A stretch of DNA of 64,000 nt from Acinetobacter sp. ANC 4648 (GCF_002135345.1 NZ_NEGI01000006.1:1-64000), one strand, 5' to 3'; counted from the stretch's first letter, positions 26,945 to 36,934 are shown. Notes: generated from the sequence alone by a model not told the origin. Numbers and translations are program-made.

Positions 26945-27550
26945 ATGCCTTATTTACTCCTCCTTATCGGCTGTATTGGATTGATTTTCAGCAGTATTGG
27001 TTTGCATATTCCTTATATTCAACAATTCGATCATTCTACTGTTGAATGGATAAGCTTACATCGTTCATCTTTTTTGAATGATTTTAGTGTAGGTTTATCT
27101 TATATCGGAGGATTACCAGCCACATTATTTATCTGTGGCTGTTGGTGTTTATATCTTTTTTGGCAAAGAAAAATTGCAAATATTCTGTTTATTGGCTTCG
27201 GCATTTCAGGAAGTGTGATAATTGGTTGGTCATTAAAATATTTAATAGATCGGCCTCGACCTGATGCTATGTATCAAATGGTTAAAACCTATGGTGCTTC
27301 GTTTCCAAGTGCACATAGTCTTTATGCAGCGGTACTGGCGAGCTTAGTCTTGTTTGTATTTTATAAACATGCCCAAGCCAAGTTAATCCATACTCTAGCT
27401 TATTTATGGTGCTTGAGTATGGGATTTTCAAGAGTTTATCTTGGAGCACATTTTCCTACAGATGTGATTGCAGGCTGGAGTATCGGTTTTATATGGATCG
27501 CGTTATTGTGGTTAATGATGTCGCGATCTTTATTGAGTAAAACAAATTAA
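26945..27550 (+). CDS. PAP2 family membrane phosphatase
   Basis: A 201-residue lipid-phosphate phosphatase with about five membrane spans. All three PAP2 motifs are intact: KYLIDRPRP (motif 1, near 98-106), PSAHS (motif 2, near 120) and SRVYLGAHFPTD (motif 3, near 160-171). Substrates in this family include undecaprenyl pyrophosphate, phosphatidylglycerol phosphate and phosphatidate; which one applies here is not evident. AAGGTGG precedes the ATG. It ends 31 nt before adeI and probably shares its promoter. Confidence 0.93.
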   Translation: MPYLLLLIGCIGLIFSSIGLHIPYIQQFDHSTVEWISLHRSSFLNDFSVGLSYIGGLPATLFICGCWCLYLFWQRKIANILFIGFGISGSVIIGWSLKYLIDRPRPDAMYQMVKTYGASFPSAHSLYAAVLASLVLFVFYKHAQAKLIHTLAYLWCLSMGFSRVYLGAHFPTDVIAGWSIGFIWIALLWLMMSRSLLSKTN

Positions 27551-27581
27551 TGTTAGATAAAAATCTAAATGAGGTGGAACA

Positions 27582-28847
27582 ATGATGTCGGCAAAGCTTT
27601 GGGCTCCAACCCTTACTGCTTGTGCTTTAGCAACAAGTATTGCACTTGTGGGTTGTAGCAAAGATCCAAAAGAAGCACAGCAAGCTGCTGCTGCCCAAAA
27701 AATGCCACCTACAGAAGTTGGTGTCATTGTTGCTCAACCACAAAGCATTGAACAAGCAGTTGAACTGCCGGGTAGAACTTCGGCATATCAAATTTCAGAA
27801 GTACGTCCTCAAACAAGTGGTGTTATTTTAAAACGTTTGTTTGTTGAAGGAAGTTTTGTACGCGAAGGTCAGCCGCTCTATGAAATTGATGCGGGTACAA
27901 ATCGTACCAATGTCGAGAGCGCTAAAGCTGCATTAATTCGCCAACAAGCAAATTTAAATGCATTACAAGTGAAAGCTAATCGTTATCGTCAATTGATCGG
28001 GATTAATGCCGTATCAAAACAAGAATACGATGATATAGCCGCCCAAGTAAAACTTGCTGAAGCAGATGTTGCTGCTTCACAAGCTGCACTTAAAAGTGCA
28101 CAAATTGACTTAGGTTATACAACCGTACGTTCACCAATTTCTGGTCAGTCTGGTCGTTCTTCAGTCACAGCTGGTGCATTAGTCACTGCAAATCAAGCCA
28201 ATGCTTTGGTCACAATTCAGCAACTTGATCCAATTTATGTAGATATCAATCAATCTAGCACCGAATTACTTCGTTTAAGACAAGAACTCAGTCAAGGTAG
28301 TATTGATCGTAGTAACAACACTAAAGTTCGTTTAAAACTTGAAGATGGTACAAACTATCCAGTTGAAGGTAATCTGGCATTTGCAGATGCAAGTGTAAAC
28401 CCAGATACCGGTACCATCACTTTACGTGCAGTCTTCTCGAACCCGAACCACTTATTGCTTCCAGGCATGTTTACCAATGCACAAATTGTGCAAGGTATCA
28501 TTCCAAACGCCATTTTGGTTCCTCAAATTGCGATTACACGTACCCCGACGGGTCAAGCAATGGCAATGATTGTAAATGCCAAAGGTGCGGTTGAACCTCG
28601 TCCTGTTACAACTTCTGGATCACAAGGTCCAAACTGGATTGTGACTCAAGGCTTACAGGCAGGCGATAAAATCATTGTTGATGGGGTTGCAAAAGTAAAA
28701 CCTGAACAGCAAGTTGTCGCTAAACCGTATCAACCTCAAGCGGCTGCGCCACAAGCTCAACCTGCGACAGGTACAAAACAAGCGGATACTGCTCAACCAG
28801 CACAAGAAGCAAAAACGACCGAACAAAAAACTACTTCACATGCATAA
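27582..28847 (+). CDS. adeI: RND efflux periplasmic adaptor AdeI
   Basis: The membrane-fusion subunit of the AdeIJK tripartite pump, linking AdeJ to AdeK. The 421-residue lipoprotein begins MMSAKLWAP and has the lipobox ALVGC near residues 22-26. The lipoyl/barrel-sandwich region (TSGVILKRLFVEGSFVREGQPL) flanks a coiled-coil hairpin at about 100-165; the beta-barrel and membrane-proximal domains follow, then a Gln/Ala-rich tail. Similarity to A. baumannii AdeI as I recall it is high through the core, with differences in the tail. RBS GAGGTGG. adeJ starts 13 nt downstream. Confidence 0.95.
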   Translation: MMSAKLWAPTLTACALATSIALVGCSKDPKEAQQAAAAQKMPPTEVGVIVAQPQSIEQAVELPGRTSAYQISEVRPQTSGVILKRLFVEGSFVREGQPLYEIDAGTNRTNVESAKAALIRQQANLNALQVKANRYRQLIGINAVSKQEYDDIAAQVKLAEADVAASQAALKSAQIDLGYTTVRSPISGQSGRSSVTAGALVTANQANALVTIQQLDPIYVDINQSSTELLRLRQELSQGSIDRSNNTKVRLKLEDGTNYPVEGNLAFADASVNPDTGTITLRAVFSNPNHLLLPGMFTNAQIVQGIIPNAILVPQIAITRTPTGQAMAMIVNAKGAVEPRPVTTSGSQGPNWIVTQGLQAGDKIIVDGVAKVKPEQQVVAKPYQPQAAAPQAQPATGTKQADTAQPAQEAKTTEQKTTSHA

Positions 28848-28860
28848 GGGGTAGACGAAT

Positions 28861-31800
28861 ATGGCTCAATTTTTTATTCATCGCCCTATTTTTGCATGGG
28901 TGATTGCACTGGTTATTATGTTAGCGGGTATTCTTACGCTCTCTAAAATGCCGATTGCTCAATATCCAACGATTGCACCTCCGACTGTCACGATTGCTGC
29001 GACTTATCCAGGTGCTTCTGCAGAAACTGTTGAAAATACAGTTACGCAAATTATTGAACAACAAATGAACGGTCTAGATGGCTTACGTTATATCTCGTCA
29101 AACAGTGCGGGTAATGGCCAAGCCTCTATTCAATTAAATTTTGAACAAGGGGTTGATCCCGATATTGCACAAGTGCAAGTTCAAAATAAATTACAATCTG
29201 CCACTGCACTTTTACCTGAAGATGTTCAACGTCAAGGGATTAAAGTGACTAAATCAGGTGCAAGTTTCTTACAGGTTATTGCTTTTTACTCTCCTGATGA
29301 AAACTTATCAGCTGATGATATTAAAGATTATGTAAACTCAAATATTTCTGAACCGCTTAGCCGTGTTGCTGGTGTCGGTGAAGTACAAGTATTTGGTGGC
29401 TCTTATGCCATGCGTATTTGGCTAGACCCTGCCAAAATGACTAGTTTGCAAATCACGCCAAGTGATGTTGCAGCAGCAATTCGTGCGCAAAACTCACAGG
29501 TTGCAGTTGGTCAGTTAGGTGGAGCACCTTCTGTTCAAGGCCAAGTATTGAATGCAACGATTAATGCACAAAGCATGTTGCAAACACCTGAACAATTTAA
29601 AAACATCTTCTTAAAAAATACCGTGAGTGGCGCTCAAGTCCGTATCGGTGATATTGCTCGTGTTGAACTCGGTGCAGATAACTATCAATTTGATTCTAAA
29701 TACAATGGTAAGCCAGCAGGTGGTGTTGCTATTAAACTTGCAACAGGTGCCAATGCCTTAGATACGGCAAAAGCAGTTGAAGCGCGTTTAGTTGATTTAC
29801 GCAAAAACTATCCTACAGGTATGAAAGACCAATTGGCCTTTGATACAACACCATTTATTCAACTTTCTATTGAAAGTGTAGTACATACATTAATCGAAGC
29901 AATTATTCTTGTATTTATTGTCATGTTCTTATTCTTACAGAACTGGCGTGCAACGATTATTCCTACACTTGCCGTACCGGTTGTAGTCTTAGGTACTTTT
30001 GCAGTTATTAATGTTTTTGGCTTCTCAATCAATACCTTAACTATGTTTGCCATGGTTCTTGCCATCGGTCTCTTGGTCGATGATGCGATTGTAGTCGTTG
30101 AAAACGTTGAACGGGTAATGCAAGAGGATCATCTTGATCCTGTCGCGGCAACTGAAATATCAATGAAACAAATCTCTGGTGCATTGATCGGTATTACCAG
30201 TGTGTTATCAGCGGTATTCATACCGATGGCATTCTTTGGTGGAACCACGGGGGTAATTTATCGCCAGTTCTCCATCACGTTGGTTACAGCAATGGTACTT
30301 TCGTTAATCGTTGCATTAACGTTTACCCCTGCGCTTTGTGCAACATTATTAAAGCAACATGATCCAAATCAAAAACCAAGCAATAATATTGTTGCTCGAT
30401 TCTTCCGTTGGTTCAACACTAGCTTTGAAAAAACAGCACAGAAGTATCAAAACGGTGTAAACCGTATGACGCATCATAAAATATTTTCTGGTGTGATTTA
30501 CGTAGTTGTTATTGGTGTATTAATTGTACTGTTTAAAATACTCCCTTCTTCATTTTTACCAGAAGAAGATCAGGGTGTTGTTATGACACTTGTACAATTA
30601 CCACCCAATGCAACATTAGAGCGTACTGGTAAAACCATTGATACTATGACCGACTTTTTCATGAAACAAGAAAAAGATACCGTTCAATCTGTATTTAGTG
30701 TTACTGGTTTCTCATTTACTGGTGTTGGTCAAAATGCGGGTCTTGCATTCATTCGTCTAAAAGATTGGAAAGAGCGTACAACTCCTGAGCAACAAATCGG
30801 TGCTTTAATTAAACGTGGTATGGCTTTAAATATGATCATCAAAGATGCGTCATATGTTATGCCTCTACAACTTCCAGCAATGCCTGAATTAGGTGTAACT
30901 GCTGGTTTTAACTTGCAACTTAAAGATGCAGGTGGTCAAGGACATGACAAGCTTATTGCTGCACGTAACGCAGTTTTAGGTATGGCAGCTCAAGATAAAC
31001 GTCTTGCTGGTGTCCGTCCAAATGGTCAAGAAGATACGCCGCAGTATCAAATTATTATTGATCAAGCACAAGCTGGTGCCATGGGTGTGAGTATTAGCGA
31101 AATCAACTCGACTATGAGTATGACTTGGGCTGGTTCTTATATTAACGACTTTATTGACCGTGGCCGAGTGAAAAAAGTTTATATTCAAGGCGAAGCGAAT
31201 GCTCGAATGATGCCTGAAGATCTGAACAAATGGTATGTACGTAATAACCAAGGTGCAATGGTTCCATTCTCTGCTTTTGCAACAGGAAAATGGGTCTATG
31301 GTTCGCAGCGTTTAGAACGCTATAACGGTATCTCTTCGGTCAACATTCAAGGTACTCCTGCCCCTGGTGTCAGTTCTGGTGACGCAATGAAAGCAATGGA
31401 AGAAATTATTGCTAAATTGCCATCAATGGGCTTATCAGGCTTTGACTATGAATGGACTGGATTATCTTTAGAAGAACGTGAGTCTGGTGCACAAGCTCCA
31501 TTCCTATATGCACTATCTCTATTGATTGTCTTCTTATGTCTTGCTGCATTATATGAGAGCTGGTCAATTCCATTCTCGGTATTACTTGTGGTTCCATTAG
31601 GTGTTGTTGGTGCTATGGTGCTTACCTATTTAGGTATGACCATTAAAGGTGATCCAAACCTTTCTAATAACATTTACTTCCAAGTCGCGATCATTGCAGT
31701 CATCGGTTTATCTGCCAAGAATGCAATTTTGATTGTAGAGTTTGCAAAGGAATTACAGGAAAAAGGCGAAGAGCTTTTTGAAGCAACATTGCATGCTGCA

Positions 31801-32040
31801 AAAATGCGTTTACGTCCAATTATTATGACCACACTGGCGTTCGGTTTTGGTGTACTCCCTCTTGCGCTTGCAAGTGGTGCGGGTGCAGGTAGTCAACACT
31901 CAGTCGGATTTGGTGTACTTGGTGGCGTAATCAGCTCGACTCTTTTAGGGATCTTCTTTATTCCAGTATTCTTTGTCTGGATTCGTAGCATCTTTAAATA
32001 TAAACCAAAGAACATTAACAATCAGGAGCAATCATCGTGA
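28861..32040 (+). CDS. adeJ: RND multidrug efflux transporter AdeJ
   Basis: A 1059-residue inner-membrane proton/drug antiporter of the HAE1 (AcrB) family, a source of intrinsic multidrug resistance in Acinetobacter. It has the N-terminal FFIHRPIFAWVIAL helix, the paired proton-relay aspartates in TM4 (LLVDDAIVVVENVER, about 405), and the TM10-TM11 region with GLSAKNAILIVEFAKEL (Lys relay). The large periplasmic pore and docking domains lie between. The sequence follows A. baumannii AdeJ closely but with many substitutions. Its stop overlaps the adeK start. Confidence 0.97.
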   Translation: MAQFFIHRPIFAWVIALVIMLAGILTLSKMPIAQYPTIAPPTVTIAATYPGASAETVENTVTQIIEQQMNGLDGLRYISSNSAGNGQASIQLNFEQGVDPDIAQVQVQNKLQSATALLPEDVQRQGIKVTKSGASFLQVIAFYSPDENLSADDIKDYVNSNISEPLSRVAGVGEVQVFGGSYAMRIWLDPAKMTSLQITPSDVAAAIRAQNSQVAVGQLGGAPSVQGQVLNATINAQSMLQTPEQFKNIFLKNTVSGAQVRIGDIARVELGADNYQFDSKYNGKPAGGVAIKLATGANALDTAKAVEARLVDLRKNYPTGMKDQLAFDTTPFIQLSIESVVHTLIEAIILVFIVMFLFLQNWRATIIPTLAVPVVVLGTFAVINVFGFSINTLTMFAMVLAIGLLVDDAIVVVENVERVMQEDHLDPVAATEISMKQISGALIGITSVLSAVFIPMAFFGGTTGVIYRQFSITLVTAMVLSLIVALTFTPALCATLLKQHDPNQKPSNNIVARFFRWFNTSFEKTAQKYQNGVNRMTHHKIFSGVIYVVVIGVLIVLFKILPSSFLPEEDQGVVMTLVQLPPNATLERTGKTIDTMTDFFMKQEKDTVQSVFSVTGFSFTGVGQNAGLAFIRLKDWKERTTPEQQIGALIKRGMALNMIIKDASYVMPLQLPAMPELGVTAGFNLQLKDAGGQGHDKLIAARNAVLGMAAQDKRLAGVRPNGQEDTPQYQIIIDQAQAGAMGVSISEINSTMSMTWAGSYINDFIDRGRVKKVYIQGEANARMMPEDLNKWYVRNNQGAMVPFSAFATGKWVYGSQRLERYNGISSVNIQGTPAPGVSSGDAMKAMEEIIAKLPSMGLSGFDYEWTGLSLEERESGAQAPFLYALSLLIVFLCLAALYESWSIPFSVLLVVPLGVVGAMVLTYLGMTIKGDPNLSNNIYFQVAIIAVIGLSAKNAILIVEFAKELQEKGEELFEATLHAAKMRLRPIIMTTLAFGFGVLPLALASGAGAGSQHSVGFGVLGGVISSTLLGIFFIPVFFVWIRSIFKYKPKNINNQEQSS

Positions 32041-33512
32041 TGCAAAAAATATGGTCTATTTCAGGTCGTAGCATTGCGGTATCTGCACTTGCGCTTGCTT
32101 TGACAGCTTGTCAAAGCATGCGTGGCCCAGAACCCGTAGCTCAAGCAAGTATTCCAGAAGGTTATTTAAGTAATGCTTCTGGCACGTCAATTGCGGAACA
32201 AGGTTATCAAAACTTTTTTGCAGATCAACGCTTATTAAAAGTGATTGATCTTGCTCTAGCAAACAACCGTGATTTACGTACTGCAACCTTGAATATTCAA
32301 CGTGCCCAGCAACAATACCAAATTACTGAAAATAATCAGTTACCAACAATTGGTGCTAGCGGCAGTGTATTACGTCAAGTTTCTCCGACTGTAGATCCGA
32401 ATAATGCGTTTACTGCTTATCAAGTTGGACTAGGTGTTACCGCCTATGAATTAGATTTCTGGGGTCGTGTTCGTAGTTTAAAGGACAATGCACTAGACAA
32501 TTATTTGGCCACAGCAAGTGCGCGTGATGCGACTCAGATCTCGTTGATTAGTCAAGTAACTCAAGCATGGTTAAATTATTCATTTGCCAATGCAAATTTG
32601 AAACTTGCAGATCAAACTTTAAAAGCTCAGCTTGATTCTTACAATCTCAACAAAAAACGTTTTGATGTAGGAATCGACAGTGAACTTCCTGTACGTCAGG
32701 CACAGATTTCTGTAGAAACTGCACGCAATGATGTGGCGAACTATAAGACTCAGATTGCTCAAGCCAAAAATTTACTCAATCTACTTGTAGGTCAACCTGT
32801 TTCAGATAGCTTACTTCCAAATCAACGGGTAACGCGCATTACTAATGCTTCCGCATTATCTGCAGGTTTACCAAGTGATTTGTTGAATAACCGTCCTGAT
32901 GTTCGTGCTGCAGAATATCAACTGTCTGCTGCTGGTGCCAATATTGGTGTCGCTAAGGCGCGTTTATTCCCAACGATTAGCTTAACGGGCTCTGCGGGTT
33001 ATGCATCAACCGATTTAAGTAATTTGTTTAAATCAGGTGCATTCGTATGGTCACTGGGTCCTAGCTTGGATATTCCACTTTGGGATTGGGGTACACGTAA
33101 GGTAAACGTTAAAATTTCAGAAACAGACCAGCAAATTGCATTGTCTGGCTATGAAAAATCGCTACAATCAGCTTTCCGTGAAGTAAATGATGCTTTGGCT
33201 ACACGCCAAAATATTGGTGATCGTTTATCTGCACAACGTCGCTTAGTTGATGCTACCAATACGACTTATAAGCTAGCCAATGCACGTTTCCGTGCAGGTA
33301 TTGATAGCTTCTTAACAGTATTGGATGCACAACGTTCATCTTATGCAGCTGAACAAGGTTTATTATTGCTTGAACAAGCCAATTTGAATAACCAAGTTGA
33401 ACTATATAAAACCTTAGGCGGCGGTGTAAAAGCGAATACCTCTGATCAAGTTGTTCAACAGCCTTCAAGTGCTGAAGTGAAGCAACAAGCGCAGAACCAA
33501 ACTCAAAAATAA
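32037..33512 (+). CDS. adeK: Outer-membrane efflux channel AdeK
   Basis: The TolC-like outer-membrane factor of AdeIJK, here 491 residues. It is a lipoprotein: MQKIWSISGRSIAVSALALALTAC-type signal with lipobox LTAC near residue 25. Two repeats of the OEP domain follow, with LANNRDLRTATLNI, VTAYELDFWGRVRSL and the second-repeat LLNNRPDVRAAE and LDIPLWDWG. Translation may begin at GTG 32037 (AGGAG 8 nt upstream) or ATG 32040; both overlap the adeJ stop. A terminator follows. Confidence 0.95.
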   Translation: MMQKIWSISGRSIAVSALALALTACQSMRGPEPVAQASIPEGYLSNASGTSIAEQGYQNFFADQRLLKVIDLALANNRDLRTATLNIQRAQQQYQITENNQLPTIGASGSVLRQVSPTVDPNNAFTAYQVGLGVTAYELDFWGRVRSLKDNALDNYLATASARDATQISLISQVTQAWLNYSFANANLKLADQTLKAQLDSYNLNKKRFDVGIDSELPVRQAQISVETARNDVANYKTQIAQAKNLLNLLVGQPVSDSLLPNQRVTRITNASALSAGLPSDLLNNRPDVRAAEYQLSAAGANIGVAKARLFPTISLTGSAGYASTDLSNLFKSGAFVWSLGPSLDIPLWDWGTRKVNVKISETDQQIALSGYEKSLQSAFREVNDALATRQNIGDRLSAQRRLVDATNTTYKLANARFRAGIDSFLTVLDAQRSSYAAEQGLLLLEQANLNNQVELYKTLGGGVKANTSDQVVQQPSSAEVKQQAQNQTQK

Positions 33513-33527
33513 TTTGATTTAAACTTT

Positions 33528-33553
33528 AAAAGCTCACTTCGGTGGGCTTTTTT
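33528..33553 (+). terminator. Rho-independent terminator after adeK
   Basis: AAAGCTCAC, loop TTCG, GTGGGCTTT (one G-U pair), then T run. It lies 15 nt past the adeK stop and ends the adeIJK operon. Confidence 0.88.
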
Positions 33554-33612
33554 GTTGCCTTTATGATTATTTTTATCTATCTTCCAATGTATCCTTATTT
33601 TAAAAGCTTCTT

Positions 33613-33969
33613 ATGCAATTAAGTAATTTAGAAAGTATTCCGGGTCATAACATCATTAAACAATTGGATGTGGTTTATGGCAGTACGGTACGCAGCAAGC
33701 ATGTTGGACGTGATTTGATGGCCAGCTTAAAAAATATTGTTGGGGGCGAATTAACTGGTTATACCGAGCTTTTAGAGGAATCTCGTCAAGAAGCGATGGA
33801 TCGTATGATTACCAAAGCCCAAGGGTTAGGTGCTAATGCCATTGTAGGTATCCGCTTTTCAACCTCTAACATTGCACAAGGTGCATCTGAATTGTTCGTT
33901 TATGGCACTGCTGTTGTGATCGCAACACATACACCTAAACTAGCTGATCCCTTTACGGCTCAAATTTAA
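33613..33969 (+). CDS. YbjQ-family protein, soluble paralogue
   Basis: A 118-residue protein of the YbjQ/UPF0145 family (putative heavy-metal-binding domain, DUF74). Family landmarks are the PGH start, DVVYGSTVRSKHVGRDL, GGELTGYTELLEESRQEAMDRM and GANAIVGIRFSTS. The fold forms pentamers in characterised structures, but no clear function is known. It is 3 nt upstream of a membrane-anchored paralogue, so the pair is an operon from a duplication. Confidence 0.88.
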   Translation: MQLSNLESIPGHNIIKQLDVVYGSTVRSKHVGRDLMASLKNIVGGELTGYTELLEESRQEAMDRMITKAQGLGANAIVGIRFSTSNIAQGASELFVYGTAVVIATHTPKLADPFTAQI

Positions 33970-33971
33970 TT

Positions 33972-34412
33972 ATGGATGGCTTAATTTTTAAAATTATCCT
34001 TACCCTTATTCTTTTTACGATAGGTTGGGGATTCGGTCGTCATATTGAGCGTAAGCATTTTAAAGAACTTGAAGAACAAGAGCGTAAACTTGCTTATATT
34101 CGTATAGATACCAACAAATTCCAGGCCTCGGAACTTCCAGGGCACTTAATTAGTAGCAATGTGGTTATTTCACATGACTATTTTAAATATATTATTGCCA
34201 ATATTCAGAATTTTTTGGGTGGACGTTTAACTGCATATGAAAGTGTGGTGGATCGTGCACGTAGAGAAGCTATGGTTCGCCTCAAACTGGAAGCGGAAAA
34301 AATAGGGGCTAACCATATTATGGGACTCAGACTGAGTACCACTGAACTTGGCATGCAAGGTGGCATGGTTGAAGTTTTCGCCTATGGTACTGCAATCATC
34401 AACCCACGTTAG
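33972..34412 (+). CDS. YbjQ-family protein with N-terminal membrane anchor
   Basis: A 146-residue paralogue of the preceding gene. It adds an N-terminal hydrophobic helix (about residues 4-20, IFKIILTLILFTIGWGFG) before a YbjQ domain with GGRLTAYESVVDRARREAMVRL and GANHIMGLRLSTTELG. The domain should face the cytoplasm or be tethered to the inner membrane. The conserved domain is intact but lacks the YGST block of its partner, reading SHDYFKYI instead. Function unknown; it may form mixed oligomers with the soluble paralogue (inference). Confidence 0.82.
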   Translation: MDGLIFKIILTLILFTIGWGFGRHIERKHFKELEEQERKLAYIRIDTNKFQASELPGHLISSNVVISHDYFKYIIANIQNFLGGRLTAYESVVDRARREAMVRLKLEAEKIGANHIMGLRLSTTELGMQGGMVEVFAYGTAIINPR

Positions 34413-34468
34413 AGATGTAAACATATACTGTCCTGAGCATTTAAAATGACAGGACATAAAAACACTTT

Positions 34469-35173
34469 CTACTCAAAAATAGCTTGCCAATAGTGATATG
34501 TCATTTCTTCACCATTGCCTAATTTAAATTCATAAAACATTTTTTTGGTTTCGATAATATTAAAATCAACAGAATGCTTAAATGGACCACCCGCATAAGA
34601 AAAAGTATGATATTCACCATTTTCACCACAAACATCAACTTCAGCGGGTATTGAATCAATCACGGCTGAACTAATATCTTGCCCAATGAAAGTCTCATCT
34701 AATTTACTGGCATCTGTCACGATAATTTTGGTTTTTATACCTGATGCTAAAAAATCGTGTATGACTTCCGTTGAGTTTTGATTCCACAATGGCTCAACCA
34801 CTTCTATGCCTAATGGATGTAATCGATCTTCTCGATATTTACGCACATCAGTTAAATAAATATCACCAAAAATAAAATGTGCTACACCCTGCTCTTTAAA
34901 GTGATTTGCCGCATCCAACATGCGTTGCTCATAAATATTAATATCTTTCGGCAAAAATACTGGATAAAGCGGAATACCAATACTCTCTGCTTGCTTCAGA
35001 ATTAATGCGTGAGGAATCGCATGCATTGAAGACAATTTTGTTTCTTCATTCACGGTTGTTAATAAGGCAATAACTTCAAACTGATTTTGCTGTAAAACTT
35101 TATACAGTGCTAAAGCTGAATCTTTACCACCACTCCAGTTAAATACGGCTTTCTTACGGATAGTCACTATCAT
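34469..35173 (-). CDS. Dph6-like ATP-pyrophosphatase (adenine nucleotide alpha hydrolase)
   Basis: A 234-residue N-type ATP-pyrophosphatase. The PP-loop SGGKDSALALYK lies near residues 14-25; other segments are HAIPHALI, FGDIYLTDVRKYRED and the C-terminal DVCGENGEYHTFSYAGGPF typical of the diphthine-ammonia ligase (Dph6/YbdK-like COG2102) family. Bacteria do not make diphthamide, so the substrate must differ and is unknown. The start overlaps the stop of the upstream SDR gene by 4 nt (ATGA), indicating translational coupling. Confidence 0.88.
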   Translation of the reverse strand: MIVTIRKKAVFNWSGGKDSALALYKVLQQNQFEVIALLTTVNEETKLSSMHAIPHALILKQAESIGIPLYPVFLPKDINIYEQRMLDAANHFKEQGVAHFIFGDIYLTDVRKYREDRLHPLGIEVVEPLWNQNSTEVIHDFLASGIKTKIIVTDASKLDETFIGQDISSAVIDSIPAEVDVCGENGEYHTFSYAGGPFKHSVDFNIIETKKMFYEFKLGNGEEMTYHYWQAIFE

Positions 35174-35976
35174 TTAACTCGTATTTTACGAATCATTCTA
35201 TATAACATTTTGGGTGAGAAACGAGAAACTAAAACACCTAATTTTTCTTTAGACCCACCGACAACAATATATTCTTCACCCTGCATTAAGGCTTTAATAC
35301 TTTGTGTTGCGAACTCATCAGCATCTAAGCCATTGGCAGTCGCTTCATTATCATGTCCTTGCGCTTTGCCAGCACCATTTAATGCATTGATGGAGACATT
35401 GGTTTTGACAAAGCCCGGAAAAATCACTGAAACATCGATGCCGTCCTGAGCAACTTCAGCTCGTAAACTATTGGCCCACATGTGAATTGCTGCTTTTGCA
35501 GCAGAATATGACGCGCGATATTGTGTTCCCAATAAACCAGCCACACTAGAGACAAAAACAATTCGTCCTGATTTTTGTTTTAAGAAAGTGGGTAAAACAG
35601 TTTTTGTGAGGAACACTTGAGAAAAGTAATCAATTTCCATAATGGCCCGTTCGGTCTGCATGGTTGTTTCAGCAATCAATGCACGTTGGCTTAAACCCGC
35701 GTTATTAATGAGCCAGTCGATACGCCCTTTTTCCGCGAGTACTTGATCATAAGCATGGCGAACTTGAGACTCATCCGTTATGTCCATCACGATAGAAAGA
35801 TGGTTGTCAGGATGTAATAATCCTACTCGAACATTTTCTAACTCATCAAAACGACGGGCACTCAGAATAACCTGCGCACCTTGCAATGCACATTCTTGTG
35901 CCAATGCTTTGCCCAAGCCTGAAGATGCCCCAGTAATCCAAACGATTTTATTGTCTAAGCTATCCAAATTCGCCAT
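35170..35976 (-). CDS. SDR family oxidoreductase
   Basis: A 268-residue classical short-chain dehydrogenase/reductase. It has TGASSGLGKA (cofactor loop, about 15-24), NNAG (about 90), the catalytic Ser in VSSVAG and YSAAKAA (Tyr/Lys, about 157-161). The resemblance is to the DltE/YqjQ-like group acting on acyl chains or ketones, but substrate is not determined. The gene is translationally coupled to the downstream Dph6-like gene, suggesting a shared pathway. Confidence 0.9.
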   Translation of the reverse strand: MANLDSLDNKIVWITGASSGLGKALAQECALQGAQVILSARRFDELENVRVGLLHPDNHLSIVMDITDESQVRHAYDQVLAEKGRIDWLINNAGLSQRALIAETTMQTERAIMEIDYFSQVFLTKTVLPTFLKQKSGRIVFVSSVAGLLGTQYRASYSAAKAAIHMWANSLRAEVAQDGIDVSVIFPGFVKTNVSINALNGAGKAQGHDNEATANGLDADEFATQSIKALMQGEEYIVVGGSKEKLGVLVSRFSPKMLYRMIRKIRVK

Positions 35977-36011
35977 TTTGATTTCCTTATATATTTAGAA
36001 TGAATTTAATC

Positions 36012-36674
36012 TCAATTTTTAGGTGTAGTATCTAAAAAATTCAAAAAATGCTCAAAAAACTGACTCAGCGTTTTTGCATCATGCATCGTGCCTAATTTAT
36101 CAAAGCGCTTATAGCCTAATTGCGTGGTCACGTTAATCACGCCATTCAAGGTTTTATCGATCACCAAATTGAATTTTAACATTTTTTTAGGTTCACGTAT
36201 TAGACTGGTTACACCCTGATCAACCACTTGAGTAAACGTTTTGAGTGCAGGAACAATATATTGATCGCGCTCTTGTTTGATATGTTCAACGTGCCCTAAT
36301 AGCTCGGTAATTAAGTGATGATCGACCTGATAGGTTAAGTAATTTTCCCCATCTTTGACCTCAATCAAATTTTCTAAATAATTTACCATCGGGATTAAGC
36401 GCTCATTGCCAAAGAATGAAACAGACCACGGCATATATTTACGTAAAGTATCGAAGATCTGGCCAAGCACTTTTTCAGACTCTTTATCTCCAGAATTGGA
36501 TAGCGTCACCATTTGACCAAAAACCTGATCAATCACCTCACAGGCAATATCCGCTAAATTTTCCCCCAAAGGCTTGGCTAAATTATTTTTATCACCAGCG
36601 TTGAGTTGAGTATAAATCTCTTGAAAACACTGATAGGTTTCTGGTTTTAATTTTAAAGCAATCGTATGTGGCAT
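36012..36674 (-). CDS. Conserved protein of unknown function
   Basis: A 220-residue protein with no motif I recognise. It has no signal peptide or clear membrane span and reads as mostly helical; charged and hydrophobic residues are spaced as in a soluble protein. Codon use matches its neighbours, so it looks like a resident gene. It lies 35 nt upstream of the SDR/Dph6-like pair on the same strand and may be the first gene of that transcription unit. ATG 36674 has GGGAAAAAC rather than a strong ribosome site. Confidence 0.7.
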   Translation of the reverse strand: MPHTIALKLKPETYQCFQEIYTQLNAGDKNNLAKPLGENLADIACEVIDQVFGQMVTLSNSGDKESEKVLGQIFDTLRKYMPWSVSFFGNERLIPMVNYLENLIEVKDGENYLTYQVDHHLITELLGHVEHIKQERDQYIVPALKTFTQVVDQGVTSLIREPKKMLKFNLVIDKTLNGVINVTTQLGYKRFDKLGTMHDAKTLSQFFEHFLNFLDTTPKN

Positions 36675-36934
36675 GTTTTTCCCTGATTATGAATCATTAT
36701 TTAATTTAATTGTTTTCCTCCCAATACTATCAAAGCTATGGGGCATTTACATTGTCTTTTTGACATACAGCATGCGACATAATCCCTAAAATAACAGCCA
36801 AAAAAATGTTGAATTTGAAAGGCGCAACTTGAATATAAGTTTTGAAAAATAAGACCTTAATACGAAGCAACAAAGCTTTAAATATTTTGCTACAATAGAT
36901 GCAATTTTTCACATACTTTTGGTCTGTTTAAACT

